Shown here: one piece after another, positions 37,270 through 49,100 of the stretch
Numbering within the stretch: position 1 is the first letter of the stretch
Layout of the letters: each line of letters begins with the position of its first letter
Source: Sipunculus nudus
Lineage: Eukaryota; Annelida; Sipuncula; Golfingiida; Sipunculidae
Assembly: GCA_026874595.1 (NCBI GenBank)
Contig: CM049319.1
Location: 14,287,601-14,351,600, forward strand
Direction of reading: 5' to 3'
Length of the DNA: 64,000 nt
Position numbers and translations under genes: made by a program
The notes under the pieces: model-generated
What the model was told of the DNA's origin: nothing
Seen by the model: only the letters and a program-made list of their open reading frames with translations
Database searches by the model: none

Positions 37270-39121
37270 ACGTCATACGCCGCTTGGCCCATACAGTTAT
37301 CGTTTAATTGCATCACTTGATTGTTGCTACTTGCTGCAGATCGATTACTATATCTGGAAACCAGCAGCTTTTAAGCGCCACGTAAAGCGACAGTTAAACG
37401 CTTATCTTATCATTAACATCACCATTTTATCTTTAAATTGATCCCTCTGGTATGACTGGCCCTTTGACGGTTTGAATATAAATGCTCTCCCATGACGCCA
37501 ACGCTGATCTCTTGGCCATCTCTACACTATAATGTACTAATAATATACTTTATGGCACCTGGACTGTTAAATGGGTCAACACAAACGCCACAAAGATCAT
37601 CTATTTTTTTTATCAGTACAAAGTATGGTAAAACTAATCTTGCTAGATTTTAACCATGTGGAACTGTTAAATTACTACAACATTCAAGTGTTGGTCATAT
37701 CATATTATTTTACTTTAAGGCAAATTACTTGATCTCCCTCCCCTTTTTCTCTCTCATAAGCCATTGCAGTCTGAATGGTGCATAAACACATACACACATG
37801 CACACACACACATATATATATATACATATATATACATATATATATAAACCTCTAATTAATAATGTAGAGCTGTTGAGCAGAGGAATGATTTTTAAATAAT
37901 CAATTTTATTACTTCACCAACCTTAAGTTTCTAACTTTAATACCTGACATACTTTTCGAAAGTGCACTCTGGTATTTGGCCTGGATGTGAAAAAGTAAAC
38001 TCATGCCATCCAAGGGGGAAAATGTCAAGAACTTATTTCACGCCTTTCATCATAAAACTACCTGTCTTAGAATAACGGGGTGTTTCTCGATGGGATTGAA
38101 ATTGGATTTTCATCCATTAAAATTCAATCGAATTTACTCGAACACATTGTAAATAGAAAATGAAGTATTACTATAGTATTTAATACATTTATCATAGTTG
38201 TAACAAAGTTGAAATAAAACTGGAATTATACGATTTGTGCAGATGTTGAAACTTTCAGTTTTGGCTATGAAATTAAATATGATGAAATTATGACATTTAA
38301 GGAAATGACGTGTAGGAAAAGATTTTCTGTCTAACAATAATTCAAAGGGGACGAGAAGTCCAGAGGAAACCCAGTGCCTGATTAACAAGTAGTCAAAGGA
38401 GTTTGTGCTACGGGCCTCAAGTGTTGAAGGGTCTTATTAAATTAAGAATATACCTGAAATCAAAATTGTATTTTTTTATTATCATTTCTGGTGTTTTTTT
38501 TTTTTTTTTGTTTTTTTTTTACTTTTGGTGGTATTCCAGTGTAGTATGCTGATTTGGGTGTGGTCGCAAAATGTATTTCCCCTCTTAAGTCACCTATATA
38601 CGTCCGATTGTCACAAAGCTCTCTCCACAAATGCATTCTCGCCTTCCTTATGTCCTCGGAGTACATCTGTGTCGCATGCCCTAATCGAACCCCGTCTGGT
38701 CAATTTTCCCACATATGGTCGCCTTTGACAATACATACTTAAACCAAGATGTCCAAGGATGAGTTACGTCAACGTAGAGAGACTAAAAGCGCAAGGGTAA
38801 AATCCTAACTTGAGTCGTAATATCAGCCATACGGGGGAACGCACTGCAATGGGCATAGGTCCTTTGAATTGATATCGTTATATAGAGCCAATATTTAACA
38901 TTAGGCTTAGAGTATTCATGTGGTAGGAAATTCTACGAAATAGAGGAGGGATTGACCAAAATGGTGAGTTAAAACGAAATTGTCTTGCAAACGTTAGGTG
39001 TTGTTAGACAGTAAAATAAAAGCAGCTAACGATTGGTCTGGTTTATGTCAAGTGACGTCGTGCTTTTAGGCAATGGAGCGTTGTCGAAAATGATGAATAT
39101 ATTCGCGTTACATTGCAGTTC
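36834..39121. other. intergenic, no supported gene
   Basis: AT-rich, with the (CT)n tract, a TA/CA-rich tract (37790-37850) and a T-run (38490-38520). A minus-strand stretch at 38590-38680 (M-Y-S-E-D-I-R-K-A-R-M-H-L-W) between an ACAG and a GTGACT is exon-like but isolated, and the plus frames are also open, so it is not called. Confidence 0.45.
37211..37266. repeat. (CT)n microsatellite
   Basis: About 28 CT units, producing the Ser-Leu and Arg-Glu repeat frames on the two strands, which are not genes. Confidence 0.97.
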
Positions 39122-39127
39122 TCAATG

Positions 39128-39890
39128 TAAAGGCACTCTGGCGCTAGTGCACTGGTACCATCCACTCGCGGTTATGTACTGGTGTTGTCCCAGACATCGT
39201 TTCGTGTAAACACTGCTTGCCATGGCAAGGACACAAGCTCTCATTGGTTTGATCTTTGACCCTAGGCCAGAAGGTTCAGAACCAGTGTTATCAGACAAAC
39301 GAATGTACGCTCTTTACACAGCGCTTAAACCTATAAAGCTACTACCTATATCGTAAGCGCTGTTTGTTTTGACCTGGTATCCTGAATCGCTACCCTAGAG
39401 GGGAGCACTGTATTTTGGTCCAATCAGATGAGACCCTGTGCTGAAAGACGCGATCTTTATGGTTGGCTGATATGGTCATATGATTAATAAATAGCAAATA
39501 TAAATGCTGTTAGCAATTTTTAGGGGTTGAAGAGGAAATTGTGTATGAGCTAGACCATAAAATTGTTCCATAAATAGTTGTGGTCCTCTTGACTGCGTGT
39601 AAACAGTCAGTAGCTTCTTTAGAAGCGCAAGATTTCCGCTGCCTCGGGGGCGTACAACGAGAGCGGGTGTTGCATGTTTAAAATTTAGGTGAATTCACAA
39701 TGCAATACGAGGCAGTAGTGTGATTACAATTCTGTGCTTTGTGTGCATCCTGGTGTTCCTGCCCAGAGGACCATGCCATACAGAGCAGCGGTTACATGAA
39801 ATGATGTCTGGGACAACTGCCATGTATATAACCGCTTCGTGAGGAGCATAGTACGCTGGCCTTAGACTGTAATGTTAAAGGGCCGAAATG
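39128..39890. mobile_element. foldback element with ~100 bp imperfect inverted arms
   Basis: GTTGTCCCAGACATC at 39184-39198 recurs inverted at 39803-39817. The match extends to CGGTTATGTAC / CGGTTATATAC outwards and TTTCGTGTAAAC / TTTCATGTAACC and CCATGGCAAGG / GGCATGGTCC inwards. The central ~500 bases have no open frame. It is a non-autonomous palindromic element of unknown family. Confidence 0.65.
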
Positions 39891-41114
39891 GCGCTACACG
39901 AACAACAGCGGCAAGAGCACCATTTTACTTCTACATTGAGACTTCACGGTTCTCATGACATCCCTTGTAACAAGGTTCCTGTGAAAACATTCAATAGCAA
40001 TGCGCACATCGTGTTTTCAGATCATTCCATGCAGCCATTCCTTTAGAAAACAATGTCCTCTTGTATGAATCTTACCCAAAATGGACAAAGGTGGTTTAAG
40101 GTCACAGTCAAACAGCAGGCCATGATCCTAATTTAAATGTGCTCTCTCCATTGACTTATAACTATAATGGTATACATATTCCTCCATTCGTAAATTATAT
40201 CAGTTACATTGTATTTAAGAAGCAGTGATACTATCTAAACTCATAAAAATGAAATAAAGGATTTCCATCAGTCGTCTTCAAGAAGAAGATATACAAATTT
40301 CTGGACATTCCTAGAAATCTCATGTTTTGTACGAAATTACCAGAAGACAAACTACCTTAAATTGGGTTAAGCAAATAATAAATATATATAACCTTACATT
40401 TGAAGAATCAAGCCAACACACATCCTAGGCTACCATTGTTTTCATCATTATATGAATCTTCCGGCCAGATCTGAAGTACACGTACATTGCACATAGGTTT
40501 CTGGATTTATGCAGTCAATAAACAAAGTGACAGCGTATCTAGAGATCCACAGAAATATTCAGGCTACACCTAGTCATGTTCAATTCAGAGGAGAAACCTC
40601 GTTATGAGCAATGATGGTTTCAGTATAGAAAAGCTTTATAGTATGGTACGACGGCTGGGCAATATTCATAAATTACTTTCAGCTGGGTATGGGTACATAT
40701 TTAAGTGAGTATCCTAGATTCATCCGTTCCATGTTGTTGTGTATGAGACGTGAATTCGTGCAAAACTTGAGGAGAGCTCAACACGGGTCCATATATAACC
40801 TTATATATTTAACAGATCAACCCCATGGGACTGCGATATCTACGCTGAACCAGGTGATTATGGTATTAGAGTGTGCTAAAGTATGCTTCATCAATTTTTC
40901 ATTAGCCGTACCCTCTTGGATGAAATTCTCTAACACCTTACACCATACAAGGATGACATTCCCGAGAATAGTTTGTCCACTAGTAGTATCTTACCAGCAA
41001 GTTGCCGGTTTAAAAGTGGTTATGCATTTCCTATGACATCTCAAACCCGGAGAAACTGGTTTACCGGACCCATATGGTAAATATTTGAATAAACTTGTTT
41101 TCAAGTAACAAAGC
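39891..41114. other. intergenic, nothing firmly recognised
   Basis: A 115-codon plus frame (40689-41036) has no domain, signal peptide or splice context and is not called. Confidence 0.4.
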
Positions 41115-41714
41115 CAAAAACACACTGATGCGCGCGGGACAAGCTGCACGCGTTAAGCGTCAAATCTGGAAAGAATCGCTTCAGTCTATTTATCTTAAGC
41201 AAAACACACTAACACGCGCGTCACGCGCTCCACAAGCGTCACGCATTTGGGCGATATTTGACGCATGACGCGTGTTTGCCGCATGGGAATTGGTGATAAT
41301 GACATAACTTAAGAGGGGGTTTTTACCTTTCCAGCACTCGCATTTAATATTAAATTGTGGGTAAAACGTTTGTTATAATTCACTGAATTTTAATTATTGA
41401 TGTGTATCTGGATAGAAAACGTGCAACAAAGCAACACAAATATATAAATATGGTTGAGAATAATGATTGAGTTCTGTCATATTTAGAACATGTTTGTTCA
41501 AAGTACAATTAAACCAACGCTGCTTATCAAATTTTGCTTATTTTTACAAAGATTGACAAAAAATACAACAGGCGCTGGGTTAATAGCACCCAATATGACG
41601 CGTGTCGTGCGCATTGTAGCCGCTTTAGTGTGTTTTTGAATTTGTCACGAGCCGCATGCGTGGCGCACGCTTGACAATTGACGCATGCGTGACGCGCGGG
41701 TTAGTGTGTTTTTG
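41115..41714. mobile_element. 600 bp MITE with nested CpG-rich inverted repeats
   Basis: The outer ends are CAAAAACACACTGATGCGCG and, on the other strand at the right, CAAAAACACACTAACCCGCG. A second inner pair begins GCAAAACACACTAACACGCG (41200) and CAAAAACACACTAAAGCGGC (other strand, ending 41638). The arms are packed with GACGC/GCGTC motifs while the core is AT-rich. No coding capacity. It looks like an element inserted in, or duplicated around, its own copy. Confidence 0.75.
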
Positions 41715-42870
41715 TTAAGGTATATGTCAATATTTACATATATGAGAGCAGACTGACCTAGTTTCAGCCTGGCAGGAAATTTCTATGCAAGTCAAACTGG
41801 ATTAATCTTGTGGAATCACTTAAACGAATGGCTTGACTGAATCTAAGCACTGAACGGACAGAGGGCGTCTTTGAGGACTTTCATTTATCTTAGCGAAAGA
41901 TATTATTTCAAAGACAAATAACAAAAGAGCAATCAGTTTTTATCGTATTGTCTCAACTAAACAATATTATATTTGTGAAAACTTTATGTATATTTGAAAG
42001 TAACTATAAAACAGTAAAGCACATAGTGTAGCTTTGGTCAAATAAGCTGAATAAAAATTCGAAACAGTGGAAATACCACCAGTAAAACTCTCTGATCCTA
42101 AAAATATAACAATATATTTACAATATTACAATATAACAGACTATATACAAACTTATAACATAACACATGCAATGAAAGCTGTATAATTAATTATAACTTA
42201 AGCTGGAAATGCACCGTGTAAACAAACAGAGAAACAGTGAAATGTCACCAATTAAGAGGCTTTGAACTATTAGGGGTCATCCCTTTAACATACATCCGGT
42301 CAACACTGGTTCCTAACAAATTAATTGTAAACCACCCTTCTTTCACTCTCCATCAGAGGTCACTATCTGTACGTTCTGTTATCATCCTCGTTTTGGATAA
42401 AAAAAAATATGTACGAGAAGAATTAAACATGGATTTGTAAGCGTAAAAAAGACAAATACAGTTCTGCCACGTTGGTTTTTTTTTAAGAAAATATGCATTC
42501 TTACCAGACAGAAAAGTATCATTGAAAAAACAATGATAACTAAAAAAATAGATTGGCAGCACTGAACATTTTCTTCCAACCGACCTTAATAAATCACAAA
42601 ATGTTGAAAACAGGTTACTGTGACGTCAGCGATGGATGACCTGATGTCATTACCGGTTCAATGGCGCTTGTGATCACAAAGGTGAGCGTAGCGTAAACTT
42701 GATGCCCAGGCCCCATTGGCCCTGTTTGGCAAACACGGTATCAGGTGTGTAGACCGGTTTCTCATAAAAAGTCGCTTTAGCTGGTTATTCGTTTATCAAC
42801 TAAAGCCTTTTTCGACAAGACCAGCCTGTACACAACTCATTTATAATCACAGAGTTGTAAATATGTGACG
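41715..42870. other. intergenic, 3' flank of the arylsulfatase gene
   Basis: AT-rich up to about 42600, then a GC-richer part with a consensus CRE TGACGTCA (42621-42628) and an imperfect hairpin (42750-42837). Open frames at 42237-42579 are AT-biased and unsupported. Confidence 0.45.
42750..42837. repeat. imperfect hairpin beyond the arylsulfatase polyadenylation signal
   Basis: The left arm (GTGTAGACCGG...CTTTTTATGAG-type on the other strand...CTTTAGC) pairs with the right arm (CTAAAGCCTTTTTCGACAAG...CTGTACACAAC) over about 38 bases with mismatches, around a loop of about 12 bases. It could be a small foldback element or a 3'-end structure. Confidence 0.55.
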
Positions 42871-42876
42871 TTTATT
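42871..42876 (-). terminator. AATAAA polyadenylation signal of the arylsulfatase gene
   Basis: The plus strand reads TTTATT here, which is AATAAA on the coding strand about 106 bases after the TAG stop. An imperfect hairpin (42750-42837) follows it in the 3' flank. The cleavage site itself is not visible. Confidence 0.55.
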
Positions 42877-42981
42877 TGAGTGAACAGTGTTTCTGTTTGG
42901 TAATTCTTGAGCAAGGAACCAGTCTAATGAGGGAATTCCACTGTTACCGTAAAGATAAAAAAATGACAATAGCGGCGCCAT

Positions 42982-43154
42982 CTAACACCATCCGGGTGAC
43001 CAGACGCCTCTGAAGTTCTTTGGGTCGGCCTTTCTTGTTTTAGGCGGTTTTATAGCGGGCTTCATGTGTCTCTTATACTTATGAATCTTGCGTATCATTT
43101 TCTTTAATAAAAATGGCTTCTTCGATGCAAGGTTAATCCTCTCCTCCGGGTCGT
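42982..43154 (-). CDS. arylsulfatase terminal exon with stop
   Basis: Acceptor ATTTTTTGCAG. Two bases complete Asn, then D-P-E-E-R-I-N-L-A follows, the expected continuation of L-F-N-I in the L-F-N-I-x-x-D-P-x-E sulfatase motif. A Lys/Arg-rich stretch comes next, and the exon closes [15 protein letters not shown] then TAG. Human ARSB ends similarly (D-P-K...G-V-W-G-P-W). An AATAAA lies about 106 bases downstream. Confidence 0.92.
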
Positions 43155-46100
43155 CTGCAAAAAATAATGTGAGTACAAATTAGGTTTGTTGTCTAGATTT
43201 TAAGTTATAATCCTGTTCACCACCTGCTGTCAACCTGTTTCTTGAAAATAATTTTCTTAAAAGTTTATGTTTTTCAATAATTTCTTAGAAAACTTCATAT
43301 GGAAATGACAACCTAATATGGCAATTAAGAATTTTACAGCTTATATTTCACAATTTTTTAGTCTCTTCAGAATAATCTGGCAGATATGTGTCCCTGCATG
43401 AGTAGCCATTTCTATTTTAGCTGGTCATATTTTTCAGTGTTTATATGACATCATCCAATCAGCAGCTGCCAATTGAGGGTGTTTTTGCATGGGAATAATG
43501 ACCTTGACCACCATAAGTGGGTTTGATATGTTGTAAAATATAGACTGATTTCTCATATTTTAAAATAATTCTGTTTTCTAAATAAGGTGTAATGTAGGAA
43601 TTAATTTGTCTTGTTGAGAATTACGTCCTTTTACTCTCTACCCTACACTATAATTGTTTCCCTTGAAATGTAACTAAGAAAAAAATTTCATAGCAAAAAA
43701 ACAGTTGGACAGGAGGGGATGAAATGGACTTTAGTATTCAACATATGCGTATGCATTACGTATGTGTATGCGGTATGTCTGCATATACAGCTAGAAAGCG
43801 GACGCCTGTGATTCCATTAATATGTATGCGTATGCAGTACATATGGAACAAAACCGGGGGATTACTAAAACAAGGTTGCCAGGAGCTAACTCCCTGACTT
43901 TTCTCTGACTAATCTCTGACTTTCAGTTGTTTTCAAGGATAAATGATCACGCAAATTTTTAATTTGGTCTCTAAAAGGTCATTGGATAGCAAACCCAACG
44001 CAAAATTTCATTGCAAGAAAAACGTACACAACCCCAGAATCACACATCAAATCCTTTTTTTTTTATATAATTACTCACAAACATTGTTGGTCTATCATTA
44101 ATTGTTGGTGATATATGTTATCTATCCACACTCTGCTTCATTTACCTTAGATTTTTTGTACAAAAAATAAAAGGAAACAAGATTAGATCTGTAAACTTAC
44201 CACATTTTATAAGAGATGTCAAACTCTTTCAACCGGATAAATAAATGCGATTGCCAAAGCCATTAAAAAATTCCCTGACTTTTCCCAGGCTTTCCAAAAT
44301 GACAAAGATTTCCCTGACTTTTTATGAAATTCCCTGACTTTTCTCTGATCTTGAAAAATAATTTTTCCGTGACAACCATGTAAAATGATGCTGGTGTACA
44401 GCAGTCATCTAGCAGAGGACTGACGTCATCATGCTGATTTCCCCCATTAGTTACCATGCATATGCGTGTTCAATCGCTACAGTGAGCGATCGAAACGTGC
44501 TGCATACGCATACGCATGAATGGAATCATTCCAAGGGAATAAAATGTGACCGTTTTCTAGCTGTGAACACATACGTACAGCATACGCATATATTCATGGA
44601 ATGCCATCTTCATTGGTACACAAGTAAAAATTAAACAGAGCCAAGAAAAAGAAAAAGGTTAGTTACAAACAGACAGACAGACGATAACACAACACAATAG
44701 CGAGGGAGCATAATTTACCCATGAAAGTCAGCCTTAGAATATAAATATTTTCTTACTGGTATATTTAATTGACTGAATGGTCGATTGATTGATATTCTGT
44801 CAGTCTATCTGTCCAGCTTTCTGTTTGGCCAGCTGAACTGTCTGCTGGAATATTCAACGTATATCCAACGGAAATAATTTCAGTTTATAACTTTGTTAAA
44901 ATAATCTAACTTTGAATATTAAATGGTACTGATTGTGAATGATTTGTGGCATGTTCCATTATTACCCTACCACATTACATTAACATTACAACACTAAAAA
45001 AATAAACAACAACCCTTTTTTAAGAGACTAGAGAGTTTTTCCGTTCTATTTTATCATGCAGAATAAGAAAACAAACTGTGAGTTGGGCCTGCCATTTGAT
45101 TTGGGTGAGGAAATATTATTTTTATAAAAAAAATAAAAAATAAATTCGGTCAGCAGTATGGTGGAATGGAACAGACACAAAGACCAGACAAACACGCACC
45201 ATTTTATAAAGACACGTACACAAAGAGCCTGAAACATAATAGATGTTGAAGAGAGGTGCATTTAAAAGAAACGAAGGGACGTTTAATGACGCATGGTTTT
45301 CGGGTATTAAAAAGACCGAAGAAACATACGAGGCTTGACACATGACAGACGGTATATACACCGAAAGAGCTGAATACTGATGGAGAGACATTGTATGACG
45401 TACTTTTGATAATAAAGATAAACGCACACCCAGGAAGCCTTAAACATGATAGTCATTATTCACATTAATAAGTGCCATTAATAAGAGCGAAAAGACCTTG
45501 CGTGGCATACTTCTGTATCAAAGAGTTAGAAAACCAACATGCATGGAGCCTAAGACGCGATAGCGATAAGTGCTATCAAGAGGCTGATATTAATCAAAAT
45601 TATGAAATTATGTGTGTTGTACATCTGATACTGAAAAAGGTCAAATACCCACACGGGAGTCCAGAACATGATAGTCGTTACACACAGGCGACATCGTATG
45701 GCGTACTTATGATATGAAAGAGTTAAAAACACACATGGACCTTAAAACATTATAGTCGTTTCACGGTGGGTGATTTTCGTAACATTGAAGAGACATTATA
45801 TGACGTACTTCTGATAAATATTAAAATGTTAGAATTCACACATGCATAGAGTATTAGACATGAGAGCGACATGCGTTATCGAGAGGTTGAATTCAATCAG
45901 AATGAAGAGACCTTGTGTGATGTATCTCTGATACTGAAAAGGGTCTGAAACACACGCGGGAGCCCAAAACATTATGGTCGTTACACAAGGGCTGACTTAA
46001 GTGGGAATGAAGAGAAACCATATGCTGTACTTCTTAGCTAATACAGAAGAAGAAAACACACATGCATGAAGCCTAAAAACCTTAGTGGATATAAGAATGA

Positions 46101-49100
46101 AGAGACGTTTACTGACGTACTTCTAATATTGAAGAGAGAGAATTCCCTGGTTTTCTGCAGCCCGTACTTCCGGACCATCGGCGTCATCCACCAGTGCCTG
46201 GGAGGCTGGTACCATCCTGAGTAGTGACCGGGGTTACCCATGATCAACTTGTATTCTCCAAACCTGTCCATAAACATTCAAATGATGATGAGGTTGTGTT
46301 TCAGTATACGCGTATATGATTGAAATAGCAGAAGTATAGTGACAAAGTTTATCCAGCAGTTCTTCCCAAAATAAAATATGAAGTGACGTCATTTTATCGG
46401 AAAGCACGTTCTCTCATATATACACATATACGCTGACAGCCACATGGAAACATCTCAGTTACAAAGTTGTATGAGCGTTTGGTCACGCATACCCGCGCGC
46501 ATGGAAACAGCCAGAGGTACCTATAAATGTTCCAATTAGTAATTGAGTTAAACCGTTCTGCGTTTCAGCGCCATCTGGTTTCGTTCAGTAAACGCATAAC
46601 CTGTGGGACTGACGTCCGCTTTGCAAAATTAATCGCTTTGTATATCATCATGAAATACAACAGACTGCTTAAATTACCTTTTCAACAACATGGAATATGA
46701 CTCAAACCCTTATAGATACAGTCTAATCTATAAACTGACTATATAAACATCGAAATCGGTTTGATGATTGATAAATATATTCCTATAGCATTAGAGGGTT
46801 TCTAAATGCGAATTGTAAAGTTTTATATCTTCGATTTTACATCCCTTGAAGCATTGATGGTTCTCTAGGTTATCTCCCTTGTCCCGCTTCCCTTTTAAAG
46901 GTCTCTCTCTGCGACCCCCGTCCTTTTTCACAGTCCCTCTCGGGGTCTAAGCACCCCTTGAGGGTCCCTCTCTGCGACCCCCGTCCCCTTTAATAGTCCC
47001 CCCTAGGGTCTATCCTCCCTTTTAGGGTCCCTCTCCGCGACCCCCGTCACCCCTAACAGTCCCTCTCGGGGTCTTCCCTCTCTTTTAGGGTCCCTCTCCA
47101 TGACCCCCGTCCACTTAAACAGTCCCTCTCGGGGTCTACCCTCCCTTTTAGGGTCCCTCTCCAGGACCCCCGTCCCCTTTATAAGTCCCTCTCGGGGTCT
47201 TCCCTTCCTTTGAGGGTCCCTCTCTGCGACCCCCGTCCCCTTTATAAGTCCCTCTCGGAGTCTGCTCTCCCTTTTAGGGTCCCTCTCCACGACCCCCGTC
47301 CCCTTTAACAGTCCCTCTCGGGGTCTTCCCTTCCTTTTAGGGTCCCTCTTTACTACCCCGTCCCCTTTTTAAGTCCTTCTCGGAGTCTACTCTCCCTTTT
47401 AGGGTCCCTCTCCACGACCCCCGTCCCCTTTATAAGTTCCTTTCGGAGTCTACCCTCCCTTTTAGGGTCCCTCTTTACTACCCCCGTCCCCTTTAACAGT
47501 CCCTTCTCGGGGCCTTCCCTCCCTTTTAAGGTCCCACTCTGCGAACTCTGTCCCCTTAAACAGTCCTTATCGGGGTCCACCCTCCCTTTCATAATATAGG
47601 GTCCCTCTCTGTGACCTCCATCATCTATATATAATAGTCCATCACGGCGGTTATTCCCTATTAACCGACCCTCTTTCCGATACATTCTTAAGCACACACT
47701 CCTTACCTGATAGCGTATCTTGCTGTGTCCTTGTCTATGAAGTAAGCAAACTCGTTTCTCTTGGATGGAGTGTTTTTACTAATGGCATCCCACTGGTCTA
47801 TTCCATCCATTCGACGGTCTGAGGAGGATGAAAATGAACATGTTATTTGTACATGCACCCGATTCTTCAGGACACCTGCTACTCCAGTTGCTTGGCAATA
47901 ACACATGGTGTTTAAAATGTGACTTTTATATATAATTTGTGATGGACACCATTACCACAAATCTTTTAACAGCATCATTGTTTTATTGTATCTTGTTGAT
48001 TTAACATTATACAAGAATCTCATGTGCTGACGTTTTCGTATCAAGTTTTCTGTCACGTTAAGGCAAAGCTGCAACTGACATTTCATTATTATTATAAATA
48101 AATAAATAAAAATGATCAAATTTGTAGCTTTCATGAAGTCCATAAGGTGCACAATACCTTGAGTAACCACTGAAGCAAAAGTAAACCAGAATGGTAAATT
48201 ATTGGCAAATTGTTTGCCAAAAGTAAAATGTCTGACTAATAAAATATTATAGTAATGGTGCATACATAGGAGTTATTACCTGGAATACCGCCCGCCAGGC
48301 CCACAAGTGTTGGATACCAGTCCACTATGTGCAGTAGCCTGAAACAAGACAAATCAAAATAGTCAAAATTGTCTGGTTATATAAAAAATATGAGAGATTT
48401 GTTAAATATGATCAAACAAAAATGAAGCATCAACAATTAAAGGAAGTGTAATTCGATTAAAGGGGCCTATAAACTTAATATTTCATAAAAATAGGCCAGA
48501 AAACGCGGATCCCACTATACCCAGGTTGTTCGTTTTGTTTATATCCGCATGTTTATAACATGTCCATAACATGTTTATAACATTAAGGGCCCGCCAAAAT
48601 AATCAAAACACATTCAGCAAGGACATCTGACGAAGAGTCCGACGAACCAGAATTAAGCAAATGGCTTTTTTCTCAGCTATATCGACATTAAAACTTCCGC
48701 ACATATGAAAACAACTATATTCAGTTACATGTTTTATTTCTGTTTGTCAACACTGGCGCTTGTTCCGTGTTTACTAACAGCTTGTAGTTAAATAAGGCCA
48801 TACACCAGTCACAAAGGTACCGTTACTTTTCGGAGCAGAAATGACCTACTGTTCACTTACAAGGTGGCTGAGTAAGCCATCAGTCACATAAATTCTACAG
48901 ATGTGAATAGCTGGCTTTAATATCTGGGGAAACTTTATTGAATTATATGTATAATATATTAACGGTTTAAGGACATGATGAACAGTGGCGTGTGAAAAAC
49001 CTGCGAATATTGTTAAGGTTCTGAAATAATTTTAAAAAAACATATTTAAGGGCGAGAGTAGGGAGGAGTTGAAAAATTTCAGGGCCCAGGTCCAATTGTT

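Noticed and set aside
37053-37441. Frames of 87 and 110 codons with Arg-Glu or Ser-Leu runs
   Set aside because: Produced by the (CT)n tract; no other support.
38590-38680. Minus-strand coding exon (M-Y-S-E-D-I-R...)
   Set aside because: Flanked by plausible splice dinucleotides but isolated, with the opposite strand open in two frames and no partner exon.
40689-41036. 115-codon plus-strand protein
   Set aside because: No signal peptide, domain or gene context; length is attainable by chance in 64 kb.
46890-47697. Minus-strand frames of 95 and 114 codons as a repetitive protein gene
   Set aside because: They are translations of a 63 bp minisatellite within an intron, without splice sites, start context or flanking coding sequence.
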